Source: Paraburkholderia mimosarum LMG 23256 = NBRC 106338 | GTDB taxonomy: Bacteria; Pseudomonadota; Gammaproteobacteria; Burkholderiales; Burkholderiaceae | Assembly: GCF_000739815.1 (NCBI RefSeq) | Contig: NZ_BBJJ01000021.1 | Location: 62,001-126,000 of the forward strand | Length of the DNA: 64,000 nt | Direction of reading: 5' to 3' | Part shown: piece by piece, positions 17,431-27,443 of the stretch | How positions within the stretch are numbered: the first letter of the stretch is position 1 | Layout of the letters: each line of letters begins with the position of its first letter | The notes under the pieces: model-generated | Seen by the model: only the letters and a program-made list of their open reading frames with translations | Databases searched by the model: none | What the model was told of the DNA's origin: nothing | Translations under genes and position numbers: made by a program

Positions 17431-20075
17431 GACCAGACCTGCGCGGCGAGCGGCACGGCATGGCTGAACCAGCGGGCGCTGATCTCGTTCGACGCCGCGG
17501 CCATGCGTTCGGCGAGACTGTCGCACAGTGCGGTGAGCGCGGGATAACGGCCGTCGTCGCCGGGCTCGCACAGCGCCTCGAGCGACGGCAGCGCCTCAAT
17601 GGGCGCGAGTTGCGAAGCGAATGGCTCGCGCCTCGGTCCGCCCGCTGCCTGCGCGATTTCGTCGAGTCTCGCCCGCAGCCGCGCGTAGACCCCATAAAGG
17701 CCGCGCGGATTGGTCGGGTCCGTCACGATCAGGTCGAGCAGGGCGGGCACTTCGAAGCGCCCCGGATACAGCGAGCGATACGTGAGCGTGCTGTCGAACA
17801 GTTGCAGCAGCACGTCGAAGCCCGCAGGCGTGGCGAGCGTGCGTTCGTGCGCCGCGATGCGGAGCATCGTCGCCAGTGCCGCCACGCGCTCGATATGGCG
17901 TCCCGCGAATAGGAGGCGCCACGCTTCGTCGCGGGTCATGCGGTCGCCCTGGCAACCGCTGATCGCGCTCAGTTGCGTGGCGAGCGCATCGAGCGCGCCC
18001 ATCAGCGCCATGCGGTCGTAAGGCGTGCTGCGTCGGAATTCGATGGCCGCACCATGACGCTGCGGCGCCGCCGCGGGCACGAGCGATAGCGCGTGAAGCG
18101 CGTCGCGGAAGTCGTTGCGCGCGGCGAGTACGTTGCGCCAATGGTCGCTAGACAGCCGGCCGCGAATCTCCCCGCAGGCGTACGCCTGGCTCGCGAGCGT
18201 TCGGCCGATGCCCGTTGCGCCCGCTTGCTCGTGCAGATTGGCGACGAGCGCGCGCTCGAAGTCGTCGAGGTCTCGGCGCGCTTCATCGCCCGTGGCTGGC
18301 ACGAGGCCGTTCGCGGCGGCGAGTTCGAGGAAGGTGCCGAACAGCTCTTCCGCGTCGCTGCCTTCGAGCGAGCCGAGAATCAGCCGGCACAGGCGCACGC
18401 CGTTCTCGGCGCGCTCGCCGTAGCGTCCCGCCCAGAAGAGATTTTCCGCGGCGCGGCTAGGCACGCGGCGGCGTTCGCGGCGCAGGTCGCCGGGCTTCAT
18501 CGGGCTCGGCAGGAGCGTGAAAGTCGAACCGGGTTGGCTCGACAGCACCCAGGTATCGACGCTGCTTCCACCCATCTGCATCGATACGGACTCCTGATGC
18601 TCTGCGGCGAGGCGCGTAAAACCACCTGGCAGCACGCGCCAGCTGCATTCCTGATCGGCGATCGCATAGACGCGCAGGACAGCGGGCCGCGCGCCGAGCA
18701 TGCCGGCGCCGTTTTCGTAGCGCGGCGTATAGCTGTAGCGCAGCGGCTGCTGGATCGTGAAGGCGTCGGGCAATGGCTCGATACGCTCGCGCCAGGCGGC
18801 GAGCGTTTGCTGCCCGGCCGCGAGACCGGGCGGCGAAGACAGCGCGCGCGGGCCGCCCGGCCAGGTCGGTACGAGCAGCGCTTCGGGCACTTGCGCGAGC
18901 GCGTCGCGCCAGGCCGCGTCCTCGCCGCACCACCAGGTGGCAACGCCCGGTAGCGCGAGCGGCTCGCCGAGCAGCGCCTGCGCGATGCCTGGCAGGAAGC
19001 CGTGCAGAGCGGGCGATTCGACAAACCCCGCACCGGGCACATTCGAGACCATCACATTGCCCGCCCGCATGACCTGCAGGAGCCCCGGCACGCCGATGGT
19101 CGAGTCGGCGCGCAGTTCGACGGGATCGCAGAAGTTGTCGTCCAGCCGGCGCAGTACGCCGTGCACGCGTTCCAGACCGCCCAGCGTTTTCAGGTACAGC
19201 ATGTCGTCGCGCACCGTGAGGTCCTTGCCCTCGACCAGCGTGAGGCCAAGATAACGCGCGAGGAACACATGCTCGAAATAGGTCTCGCTGAAAGGCCCGG
19301 GCGTGAGCAGAACGATATGCGGGGAAGCGCCGCTCGCGCCGTCTACGCCAGGTTCGTCGGCGCTCATGATCGCGCGCGCGGCCGCGGCGAGCGTGGCGAT
19401 GAGCTGCGAATACAGAGGCGCGAGCCGGTGCACTCGCATGGTGCGAAACGGTTCGGCGAACAGGCTCGAAACGATCAGCCGGTTCTCCAGCAGATAGCCG
19501 AGCCCCGAAGGCGCCTCCGTGCGATGCGAGACGACGGTCCACTGGCCTTCGGGCGAGCGCGCGAGGTCGAGGGCGACGATCTGCAGATACTGGCGTCCGG
19601 GCGGCACGAAGCCTTTCACGGCGCGCAGATAGCCGGGATGCCCGAACACGAGCGCAGGCGGCAGCAGGCCGCGCGCGAGCAGCGTCTGCGGTCCGTAGAT
19701 ATCGGCGACGATCTCGTTGAGCAGGCGCGCGCGCTGCGCCACGCCATGCTCGATACCGGCCCATTCGTTTTCGTCGATGATGAACGGCAGCACGTCTAGC
19801 GCCCATGGGCGAGGGCCGCCCGGGTCCGCGTAGACGTTGTAGGTGATGTCGTTCTCTCTCACCTGGCGCGCGACCGAGGCCGCCGCGCTGTCGAATCCCG
19901 CCACGCCCGGCTTGCCGATCAGCGCGAAGAACTGCCGCCACGGCTCGCGCAGCTCACCGTCCGGCGTGCGCAGTTCGTCCCAGTGCCCGGCCCGCACGGG
20001 CAGCGTGCGCAGCGGCGCGAGCGCCAGCGCGTCGCTGGCGGAGGAATCGAACGGCAGGGCGGATTGAGTCGGCAA
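17427..20075 (-). CDS. Fusion: circularly permuted ATP-grasp ligase + alpha-E domain
   Basis: An 882-residue two-part protein. Residues about 60-500 are a circularly permuted type 2 ATP-grasp domain (COG2308-like), with HRTEAPSGLGYLLENRLIV, VLLTPGPFSETYFEHVFLARYLG and LVEGKDLTV. Residues about 555-870 are an alpha-E (DUF403) helical domain starting RAAENLFWAGRYGERAENGVRL. In many genomes these are two separate genes, so the fusion ties the partners together. The start codon is TTG at 20075 with a weak ribosome site, so the N-terminus is uncertain. Predicted to form amide or peptide bonds with ATP; partner genes are the two transglutaminases on the same strand. Confidence 0.88.
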   Translation of the reverse strand: MPTQSALPFDSSASDALALAPLRTLPVRAGHWDELRTPDGELREPWRQFFALIGKPGVAGFDSAAASVARQVRENDITYNVYADPGGPRPWALDVLPFIIDENEWAGIEHGVAQRARLLNEIVADIYGPQTLLARGLLPPALVFGHPGYLRAVKGFVPPGRQYLQIVALDLARSPEGQWTVVSHRTEAPSGLGYLLENRLIVSSLFAEPFRTMRVHRLAPLYSQLIATLAAAARAIMSADEPGVDGASGASPHIVLLTPGPFSETYFEHVFLARYLGLTLVEGKDLTVRDDMLYLKTLGGLERVHGVLRRLDDNFCDPVELRADSTIGVPGLLQVMRAGNVMVSNVPGAGFVESPALHGFLPGIAQALLGEPLALPGVATWWCGEDAAWRDALAQVPEALLVPTWPGGPRALSSPPGLAAGQQTLAAWRERIEPLPDAFTIQQPLRYSYTPRYENGAGMLGARPAVLRVYAIADQECSWRVLPGGFTRLAAEHQESVSMQMGGSSVDTWVLSSQPGSTFTLLPSPMKPGDLRRERRRVPSRAAENLFWAGRYGERAENGVRLCRLILGSLEGSDAEELFGTFLELAAANGLVPATGDEARRDLDDFERALVANLHEQAGATGIGRTLASQAYACGEIRGRLSSDHWRNVLAARNDFRDALHALSLVPAAAPQRHGAAIEFRRSTPYDRMALMGALDALATQLSAISGCQGDRMTRDEAWRLLFAGRHIERVAALATMLRIAAHERTLATPAGFDVLLQLFDSTLTYRSLYPGRFEVPALLDLIVTDPTNPRGLYGVYARLRARLDEIAQAAGGPRREPFASQLAPIEALPSLEALCEPGDDGRYPALTALCDSLAERMAAASNEISARWFSHAVPLAAQVWS

Positions 20076-20152
20076 GATCGTGGGTCGTCGCGGCGCACCT
20101 CGCGGGCAAGGTGCGCCTTCGGTTGGGTCTCTCGACGTGTTATCGGCCGGAA

Positions 20153-23100
20153 TCAGCCGCGCCGCAGATCCAGTGTGAACGGAAATTCGAGGCTGCGCTC
20201 GGGTGGCGCCACTTCCACGGCGCCTGGCGTATGCCCGGTCGTGAAGAAGCGTGCGCGACGCCGGGCCTCTGCCTCATAAGCGTTGACCGGAAACGTCTGA
20301 TAATTGCGGCCGCCCGGATGCGCAACATGATACTGGCATCCGCCGATCGCGCGGGCGCTCCAGGTATCGACGATATCGATCGTGAGCGGCGCGTGCGCGC
20401 CGATGGTCGGGTGCAGCGACGACGCCTGTTGCCACGCCCGAAACCGCACGCCCGCCACGCTCTCGCTCACGCGCCCGGTGGGCTGGAGCGGCAGCGCGCG
20501 GCCGTTCACGGTGACCACATGACGGTTCTCGTTGATGCCGAGCACGCACACTTCGAGCCGCTCCACCGAAGAATCGACATAGCGCACCGTGCCGCCGGCC
20601 GCGCCTTCCTCGCCCATCACGTGCCACGGTTCGAGCGCGTGGCGCACGGCGAGCGCGATGCCCGCGGTCTGCAACTCGCCCACCAGCGGAAAGCGGAACT
20701 CGAAATGCGGCGCGAACCAGGCGGGATCGAGCGCGAAGCCCGCCGCGCAGGTTTCGGCGAGCACATCGTCGAAGTCCATCTGCACGAAGGTCGAGAGCAT
20801 GAAGCGGTCGTGCAGTTCGGTGCCCCAGCGCGTTAGCCGCTGCGTGTACGGCGTTTGCCAGAAGCGCGCGACGAGCGAGCGCAGCAGCAGTTGCTGCGCG
20901 AGGCTCATGCGCGCGTGCGGCGGCATTTCGAAGCCGCGCAGTTCGAGCAGGCCGAGGCGGCCGGTCGGGCCGTCGGGCGAGTAGAGCTTGTCGATGCAGA
21001 ACTCGGCGCGGTGCGTGTTGCCGGTCACGTCGATGAGGATGTTGCGCAGCGTGCGGTCGACGAGCCAGGGCGGCACGCGCGGGCCGTGGTCGAACGGGCT
21101 CCCGAACCCACGCAGCAGATCGACCTGGCGCTGGATCTCGGCGAACGCTATCTCCAGTTCGTACACCTGATCGTTGCGCGCCTCGTCCACGCGCGGGGCC
21201 TGGCTCGTCGGGCCGATGAAGAGGCCCGAGAACAGATAAGAGAGCGACGGATGGTTGTGCCAGTACGCTATGAGGCTCGCGAGCAGGTCGGGGCGGCGCA
21301 GGAAGGGGCTGTCGGCTGGCGTCGCGCCGCCGAGCACGAAGTGATTGCCGCCGCCGGTGCCGGTGTGGCGCCCGTCGAGCATGAACTTCTCGGTGGAGAG
21401 CGCGGTTTCGTGCGCGGCCTGATAGAGGAATTCGGTGCGCTCGACCAGCTCGTCCCAGTTGGACGACGGGTGGATGTTCACCTCGATCACGCCGGGGTCG
21501 GGCGTGACCTGGAGCATTTTCAGGCGCGGGTCGCGCGGCGGCGGATAGCCTTCGATCACGACGGGCAGCGCGAGGTCGGCTGCGGTGGCTTCGACGGCGG
21601 CCAGCAGGTCGAGGTAGTCATCGAGCTCGGCGAGCGGCGGCATGAAGACGTGCAACTGGCCTTGCGCGCGGCCGAACGAGGCAGCCTCGGCCTTCGGCCC
21701 CGCGGCGCGCGCGGGGTCGCGCACTTCGACGCACAGAGCGGTGCGGTGGATCCAGGCGGCGGATTCGCCGCGCTCGGGGTAGCGGTTTGCATCGGGCGCG
21801 TGGGGGCCTCGCGCGCCTTCGGTAGACGCGGCCCCGCCTGCGCTTTGCGCGTGCCGCGATTGCGCAGTCGCACCGAAGCCCGACTCGTACTGCATGCGCA
21901 GCCCGGCGGCGCTGCGCAGCGACGCCGGCGCGGCGAACGGATCGCGCGCGTGCTGCCACGGGTAATCGCCCGCCGCAACCCACGGCAGCGAATCGAGCGG
22001 CAGCCGGTAGCCCATCGGCGAGTCGCCGGGCATCAGGTACATGCGCTCGTCGCGGAAGAACCACGGGCCGCTTATCCAGCGCGGACCTTCCAGGGCGGGC
22101 TGAGCCTGCGAGGCCGACGATGCATCGCCGCGCTCGCAGGCAAGCGGCAACACGTAGCCGGTCACGGTGTCGAGACCCGCGTCGAACACGCGGCGCAGCC
22201 GCATGCGCTCGAGTTCGTCGTCGAGACGCGAGTCGAACGGATCGACGTTCACGGGCAGGCGGCGCTCGCGCCACAGGTAATACCAGGTGTCCTCGTAGCC
22301 GGGCTGCACATGCTGCGGATCGACGGCGAGCTTCGCGGCGAGATGGGCGATGAAGCGCTGTGCGTCTTCCGCCGTATGGTGAGCGGGCGAGCGCTCGTCG
22401 GCGAAGAGCGCAGGGTCGCGCCAGCAGGGCTCGCCGTCGGCACGCCAGAAGAGCGAGAGCGCCCAGCGCGGCAACTGCTCGCCCGGATACCATTTGCCCT
22501 GCCCGATGTGCAGAAAACCCAGTGCGCCGTAATGCGCGCGCAGCTTGTCCATCAGCGCGATCGCGTAGCGGCGCTTGGTGGGGCCTAGCGCGTCGGTGTT
22601 CCATTCGGGCGCGTCGCGGTCGCCCGCCGCCACGAAGGTCGGCTCGCCGCCCATCGTGAGGCGCACGTCATGGCTTGCGAGCGCCGCATCCACCTGGATA
22701 CCCATCGCATGCATGTCCGCCCATTGCGCTTCGGTGTAGGGCTTCGTCACGCGCGGCGTTTCGAGCACGCGCGCAATCGACATCGAATGCGAGAACTCGA
22801 CTTCGCAATCGTCGAGCGCGCCCGAGATCGGCGCGGCGCTGCCGGGCTCCGGCGTGCACGCCACCGGAATATGGCCTTCGCCCGCGAGCAGCCCCGAAGT
22901 CGGATCGAGCCCGATCCAGCCCGCGCCCGGCAAATAGACCTCGCACCACGCGTGGAGATCGGTGAAATCGGCTTCGGCGCCGCGCGGGCCGTCGATTGCC
23001 TTGACGTCGGGCGTGAGCTGCAGCAGGTAGCCCGAAACGAAGCGCGCCGCGAGCCCGAGCTGGCGCAGCGTCTGCACGAGCAGCCAGCCTGTGTCGCGGC

Positions 23101-23638
23101 ACGAGCCGGAACCTTTCTCCAGCGTTTCCTCGGGCGTCTGCACGCCCGGTTCCATTCGGATCAGGTAGCCGATCTCGCGTTGGAGGCGCTGGTTCAGGTC
23201 GACGAGGAAATCGATGGTCACGCGCGGCGTGCGATCGATCGTCTCGACGAACGCGGCGAAGCGCGGCGTCGGCTCTGCGCGCACCAGATAGGGCGCAAGC
23301 TCCGCGGCCAGCTCCGGCGTGTAGGCGAACGGGAAACGCTCGGCGCTCGGCTCCAGAAAGAAGTCGAACGGGTTATAGACCGCCATTTCCGCGACCAGAT
23401 CGATCGTCACGCGGAACTCGCGCATCGGCTCGGGAAACGCGAGCCGCGCCTGATAGTTGGCGAACGGATCCTGCTGCCAGTTGACGAAATGATCGGCGGG
23501 CTCCACGCGCATCGAGTACGAAAGGATGGGCGTGCGGCAGTGCGGCGCGGGGCGCAGCCGCACCACGTGGGGCGCGAGTTTCACGAGCCGGTCATAGTGG
23601 TACTGCGTGACATGGTTTAACGCGACACGGATGGACAC
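20153..23638 (-). CDS. Transglutaminase-like protein fused to DUF2126
   Basis: An 1161-residue protein. Residues 1-290 are a transglutaminase-like module: N-terminal domain, then Cys in GSGSCRDTGWLL, His in DLHAWCEVY and Asp in GLDPTSG. The remaining 850 residues are DUF2126, with segments such as LTMGGEPTFVA, GTGGGNHFVLGG and PSLSYLFSGLFIGPTSQ. The GTG start at 23638 has GAGGAG 6 bases upstream; the open frame before it is a shadow. First gene of a minus-strand operon with the ATP-grasp/alpha-E fusion and the second transglutaminase. No activity is established for DUF2126; the HFVLGG part recalls glutamine-synthetase-like ligases, which would suit an amidoligase role. Confidence 0.88.
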   Translation of the reverse strand: MSIRVALNHVTQYHYDRLVKLAPHVVRLRPAPHCRTPILSYSMRVEPADHFVNWQQDPFANYQARLAFPEPMREFRVTIDLVAEMAVYNPFDFFLEPSAERFPFAYTPELAAELAPYLVRAEPTPRFAAFVETIDRTPRVTIDFLVDLNQRLQREIGYLIRMEPGVQTPEETLEKGSGSCRDTGWLLVQTLRQLGLAARFVSGYLLQLTPDVKAIDGPRGAEADFTDLHAWCEVYLPGAGWIGLDPTSGLLAGEGHIPVACTPEPGSAAPISGALDDCEVEFSHSMSIARVLETPRVTKPYTEAQWADMHAMGIQVDAALASHDVRLTMGGEPTFVAAGDRDAPEWNTDALGPTKRRYAIALMDKLRAHYGALGFLHIGQGKWYPGEQLPRWALSLFWRADGEPCWRDPALFADERSPAHHTAEDAQRFIAHLAAKLAVDPQHVQPGYEDTWYYLWRERRLPVNVDPFDSRLDDELERMRLRRVFDAGLDTVTGYVLPLACERGDASSASQAQPALEGPRWISGPWFFRDERMYLMPGDSPMGYRLPLDSLPWVAAGDYPWQHARDPFAAPASLRSAAGLRMQYESGFGATAQSRHAQSAGGAASTEGARGPHAPDANRYPERGESAAWIHRTALCVEVRDPARAAGPKAEAASFGRAQGQLHVFMPPLAELDDYLDLLAAVEATAADLALPVVIEGYPPPRDPRLKMLQVTPDPGVIEVNIHPSSNWDELVERTEFLYQAAHETALSTEKFMLDGRHTGTGGGNHFVLGGATPADSPFLRRPDLLASLIAYWHNHPSLSYLFSGLFIGPTSQAPRVDEARNDQVYELEIAFAEIQRQVDLLRGFGSPFDHGPRVPPWLVDRTLRNILIDVTGNTHRAEFCIDKLYSPDGPTGRLGLLELRGFEMPPHARMSLAQQLLLRSLVARFWQTPYTQRLTRWGTELHDRFMLSTFVQMDFDDVLAETCAAGFALDPAWFAPHFEFRFPLVGELQTAGIALAVRHALEPWHVMGEEGAAGGTVRYVDSSVERLEVCVLGINENRHVVTVNGRALPLQPTGRVSESVAGVRFRAWQQASSLHPTIGAHAPLTIDIVDTWSARAIGGCQYHVAHPGGRNYQTFPVNAYEAEARRRARFFTTGHTPGAVEVAPPERSLEFPFTLDLRRG

Positions 23639-23820
23639 ACCCGACTCCTCGATCGACGTGGATGGAACGGCTCGAAACGCACAACAGCCGCACGGCGCAG
23701 CGTGCGTATGATGCAGACGGCGTGAGTGCCGGATATGACAGCGGCGGCCATGCGACTGGAAGGCACGCGGCGTGCTGCGCGAGGCATGGCAGCACGGGCG
23801 GCCATCACGGGAATGCGGCA

Positions 23821-24900
23821 ATGAAGACCTTTCACTGCGATCACTGCAACCAGCTGGTGTTTTTTGAAAACGAGCGCTGCGAACGCTGCGAGGCGCGCCT
23901 GGGCTACGTGCCGCAGACAGGCGAGATGCACGCGTTCGAAGAGGCGGGCGAGGGCCGCTGGCGCATTGTGCATGGACCGGAGCAGGGCGAGGGCGCGCTC
24001 TTTCGCCAGTGCCATAACTACGCGGTCGAGAACGTGTGCAATGGCATGATCCCCGCCGATTGCGCGGACACCCTGTGCCACGCCTGCCAGTTCACGCGCA
24101 CGATCCCCAACCTGACGCGGCCGGAGAACCGCCTTTACTGGTATCGACTGGAAACGGCCAAGCGGCGCCTGCTCTACACGCTGGGCGTGCTCGGCCTGCC
24201 GCTCGTCACGCGCGCGGAGGATCCCGAGCATGGCCTGCAGTTCGAGTTTCTCGAACAAACGGGCGACGGCCAGTCCATCATGACCGGCCACGATCACGGC
24301 GTCATCACGATGAACATTGCCGAGGCTGACGACGCGCATCGCGAGCGCACGCGCGTTTCGCTGCACGAGCCATATCGCACCTTGCTGGGGCATTTTCGCC
24401 ACGAGGTCGGCCATTACTATTTCGAGCGCCTCATCGCGCGGGAGCCGACGCGGCGCTGGCTCGAACCGTTTCGCCGCCGCTTCGGCGACGAGCGCACCGA
24501 CTACGCCGCGGCGCTCGCCGCGCATTACGCCGACGGCCCCGCGCCCGGCTGGGCGGAGCGCCACGTGAGCGCGTATGCCTCCGTGCATCCGTGGGAGGAC
24601 TGGGCCGAGACGTGGGCCCACTACCTGCATATCGTCGATACGCTGGACACCGCAACGGCCTGCGGCCTCGCGCTCCTGCCCGAAAGCCCCGACGAGCCGA
24701 TGCTCGTCGATCAGACTCCGGTGGACGAGGCGAGCTTCGACAGCCTGATGGCGCGCTGGTTTCCGCTCACCTACGTGCTCAACAGCCTGAACCGCAGCCT
24801 CGGCATGCCCGACGGCTATCCGTTCGCGTTGGCGACGCCCGTCATCGACAAGTTGCGGTTCGTTCATCGTGTGATCTCGGCTTCGTCGGTTCGTTCGTGA
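23821..24900 (+). CDS. Zinc-ribbon metallopeptidase (putative zinc-binding peptidase family)
   Basis: A 359-residue protein. The N-terminus is a zinc ribbon (CDHC at 6-9 and CERC around 20-23, with later CHAC). The catalytic region is HEVGHYYFERL, an HExxH zinc site, followed by an Asp/Glu-rich segment SVHPWEDWAETWAHYLH. Start ATG 23821; a much longer open frame upstream lacks family support. It is divergent from the DUF2126 gene and convergent with the second ATP-grasp gene. It is a frequent neighbour of these amidoligase genes and could process the product peptide. Confidence 0.85.
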   Translation: MKTFHCDHCNQLVFFENERCERCEARLGYVPQTGEMHAFEEAGEGRWRIVHGPEQGEGALFRQCHNYAVENVCNGMIPADCADTLCHACQFTRTIPNLTRPENRLYWYRLETAKRRLLYTLGVLGLPLVTRAEDPEHGLQFEFLEQTGDGQSIMTGHDHGVITMNIAEADDAHRERTRVSLHEPYRTLLGHFRHEVGHYYFERLIAREPTRRWLEPFRRRFGDERTDYAAALAAHYADGPAPGWAERHVSAYASVHPWEDWAETWAHYLHIVDTLDTATACGLALLPESPDEPMLVDQTPVDEASFDSLMARWFPLTYVLNSLNRSLGMPDGYPFALATPVIDKLRFVHRVISASSVRS

Positions 24901-24914
24901 TCCTGATCGATGGA

Positions 24915-26387
24915 CTAGCGCTCCAGCACCCAGGTGTCCTTGGTGCCGCCGCCCTGCGAGGAATTGACGACGAGCGAACCCTCGCGCAGCGCGACCCGCG
25001 TGAGGCCGCCGGGCACCATGCGCACCTCCTTGCCGGAGAGCACGAACGGACGCAGATCGATGTGACGCGGCGCGATTCCCGCCTCGACCCAGGTGGGGCA
25101 GGTGGAGAGCGAGAGCGTTGGCTGCGCGATGTATTTGTCCGGGTTCGCGAGGAGCGCCGCGCGGAATTCCTCGATCTCGGCGCGCGTGGAAGCCGGGCCG
25201 ATCAGCATGCCGTATCCACCCGCGCCGTGCGTTTCCTTGACGACCAGGTCCGGCAGATGGTCGAGCACGTATTGCAGGTCGTCGGGCTTGCGGCACATCC
25301 ACGTGGGCACGTTCTTGAGAAGCGGCTCCTCGCCCAGATAGAAGCGCACCATGTCGGGCACGTAGGGGTAGATCGACTTGTCGTCGGCCACGCCCGTGCC
25401 CACTGCGTTGCACAGCGTCACGTTGCCCTTGCGGTAGACGTTCATCAGGCCCGCCGCGCCGAGCGACGAATCGGCGCGGAAGACGAGCGGATCGAGGAAG
25501 TCGTCGTCCACGCGCCGGTAGATCACGTCCACGCGCTGCGGACCCTGCGTCGTGCGCATGTACAGGTAGTCGTTCTCGACGAACAGGTCCTGGCCTTCCA
25601 CTAGCTCGACGCCCATTTGCTGCGCGAGGAACGCGTGCTCGAAATAGGCCGAGTTGTACATGCCCGGCGTGAGGACCACGATGGTCGGGTTGTCGGCGCC
25701 GGCAGGCGCCGCGGCGCGCAGCGTATCGAGCAGCAGGTCGGGGTAGTGCGCGACCGGCGCGATGCGATTGCGCACGAACAGATCGGGAAAGAGCCGCATC
25801 ATCATCTTGCGGTTTTCGAGCATGTACGAGACGCCGGAGGGCACGCGCAGGTTGTCCTCCAGCACGTAGAACTCGCCCGCGTCGGCGCGCACGATGTCGA
25901 TGCCCGCGATATGCGCATAGATGTCGTGCGCGACGTTGACGCCCTGCATCTCGGGGCGGTACTGCGCGTTGCTCAGGATCTGGTCGGCGGGCACGATGCC
26001 GCTCTTCACGATCTGCTGCTCGTGGTAGATGTCGTGGATGAAGCGGTTGAGCGCATTCACGCGCTGACGCAAGCCAAGCTCCAGCGCGTTCCACTCCTGC
26101 TGCTGAAAAATGCGTGGAATCACATCGAAGGGAATCGTGCGCTCGGTGCCCGCGCCCGAGACATCCTTTTCGCCATAGACGGCGAAGGTGATGCCCACGC
26201 GCCGGAAGATGGCATCGGCTTCACTGCGCTTCTTGAGCATCTGCTGCTCGCTCTGGCTGCGCATCCACGCGAAGAATTCGCGGTAGTGGGCGCGCGGCGC
26301 GCCGGCCTGTGCGAACGCCGTGGCGGCGAGACCGCGAACGTCGAATTCCCCGTGTTCGAACATCTCGTTGAAGAATGTTTGCGTCAT
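24915..26387 (-). CDS. Circularly permuted ATP-grasp protein (stand-alone)
   Basis: A 490-residue protein with the same fold as the N-terminal half of the 17427-20075 fusion but without alpha-E. Key segments: FYVLEDNLRVPSGVSYMLENR (an acidic-Asn/Arg stretch probably in the active site), VVLTPGMYNSAYFEHAFLAQQMG, LVEGQDLFVEND, and TTQGPQRVDVIYRRVDDDF. Probably an ATP-dependent peptide or amide ligase. It has its own promoter region upstream of 26387 and is separated from the main operon only by the metallopeptidase gene. Its natural alpha-E partner must be supplied by the fusion protein or encoded elsewhere. Confidence 0.88.
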   Translation of the reverse strand: MTQTFFNEMFEHGEFDVRGLAATAFAQAGAPRAHYREFFAWMRSQSEQQMLKKRSEADAIFRRVGITFAVYGEKDVSGAGTERTIPFDVIPRIFQQQEWNALELGLRQRVNALNRFIHDIYHEQQIVKSGIVPADQILSNAQYRPEMQGVNVAHDIYAHIAGIDIVRADAGEFYVLEDNLRVPSGVSYMLENRKMMMRLFPDLFVRNRIAPVAHYPDLLLDTLRAAAPAGADNPTIVVLTPGMYNSAYFEHAFLAQQMGVELVEGQDLFVENDYLYMRTTQGPQRVDVIYRRVDDDFLDPLVFRADSSLGAAGLMNVYRKGNVTLCNAVGTGVADDKSIYPYVPDMVRFYLGEEPLLKNVPTWMCRKPDDLQYVLDHLPDLVVKETHGAGGYGMLIGPASTRAEIEEFRAALLANPDKYIAQPTLSLSTCPTWVEAGIAPRHIDLRPFVLSGKEVRMVPGGLTRVALREGSLVVNSSQGGGTKDTWVLER

Positions 26388-26886
26388 ATCCGTTTTTCCG
26401 TTCGCTGCTTATGCGCGCGACTTCTACGCGCTGTTTCCGGCTGATTCCGCCCCCAGCCCGAATCGACGGCTACTCTCGATCGATGACGCCTGTTGCCGAT
26501 TTCGCGTGTGTCGGCTTGCTCCCCGCGAGCCGTGCCGATCGACGCTTCGACGCATTTGCCTGATCAAGAAGACCTGAGACGCGCGCCCCCCCATACGGGC
26601 AAGTTCGCTCGAGTGCGCGCGCCGTGCGCAACTGCCGCTACGCCGGTGATCGGGCTGCGACGTGGGCAATGCAACTTCCATGCCGATGCTGGGGCATAGC
26701 GTGTTTCATGGCATCGGCTGTGGCGCGCAACGAGCCGTGCGAGGGAGCTTGAATGGCGATTCGCCCGCAGGCGTCGCGCGGCACTTTTTCGATGCGCGGC
26801 GCCGCCGGGCTGCGCAAAGGGGAGATGCCCGGTTTTGGTGCGCAGCGGAGATCAGGATGCGATGCCGGGTTCGTCGATGGCGCGCT
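26388..26886. other. Intergenic, promoter region of the ATP-grasp gene
   Basis: About 500 bases between the ATP-grasp start (minus) and the cupin stop (minus). Short open frames here have atypical Arg/Pro/Ala-rich translations and no family likeness. I could not identify a promoter or hairpin with confidence. Confidence 0.45.
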
Positions 26887-27324
26887 TCACGCCGCGGGGC
26901 TCGCTTGCCAGGGCGTCGGGGCCGGCACGGCGCACGGGGCCTCCACGTCGATCGACTTGAAGTTGGCCGGGCTCACGATTTCGAGGTACTCCATGTCGGG
27001 CGAGTAATCAAAGAGGTAATGGGCGATACCCGGCGCCTGGTGCACGCAGTCGCCGGCTTCGACGAGTGTTTCCTTGTCGCCGTACATGAAGCGCGCCCAG
27101 CCCTTGAGCATGAAGACAATATGAAAGTCTGCCTCATGGCGGTGCCAGCCCGTGCCCAACTCCGGCGCAAGATTTGCCCTGACAAGCTGCGCGATCACCT
27201 TCCCGTGCGTGGCGTCGGCGATTCCCAGGTCACGATAGACAAAGAGGTCGCGCAGCCCGCCGCCCTCGAATGAGGTGTCCTGCGGCTTGACGTGCGAAAA
27301 GCGGGTGGCAAGTCCGGTTTGCAT
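26887..27324 (-). CDS. Cupin-domain protein
   Basis: A 145-residue single-domain cupin. Motif 1 is GTGWHRHEADFHIVFMLKG (two His and a Glu as metal ligands) and motif 2 is GDCVHQAPGIAHYLFDYS. Start ATG 27324 has GGAGA upstream. It follows the CheB-CheR gene by 119 bases on the same strand. It may be a small dioxygenase-like or ligand-sensing protein; no substrate can be assigned. Confidence 0.8.
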   Translation of the reverse strand: MQTGLATRFSHVKPQDTSFEGGGLRDLFVYRDLGIADATHGKVIAQLVRANLAPELGTGWHRHEADFHIVFMLKGWARFMYGDKETLVEAGDCVHQAPGIAHYLFDYSPDMEYLEIVSPANFKSIDVEAPCAVPAPTPWQASPAA

Positions 27325-27443
27325 GACAGGTCTCCGGTGGGATCAGGGTGAAAGGGCGGAGGAATGCCAAGCATGAGATGTTCCAGCGCGAAATGCGCTG
27401 GCGGGCGCAAGCTCCGCCGTCGCCGCTGCATCCCGCTGAGCGT

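Noticed and set aside
16225..17547. 440-codon plus-strand frame opposite the transglutaminase
   Set aside because: No domain, Arg-rich; the minus strand has the full catalytic triad.
20855..22588. 577-codon plus-strand frame inside the DUF2126 gene
   Set aside because: Arg/Val/Ala-rich shadow; the minus strand carries a clear transglutaminase-DUF2126 protein.
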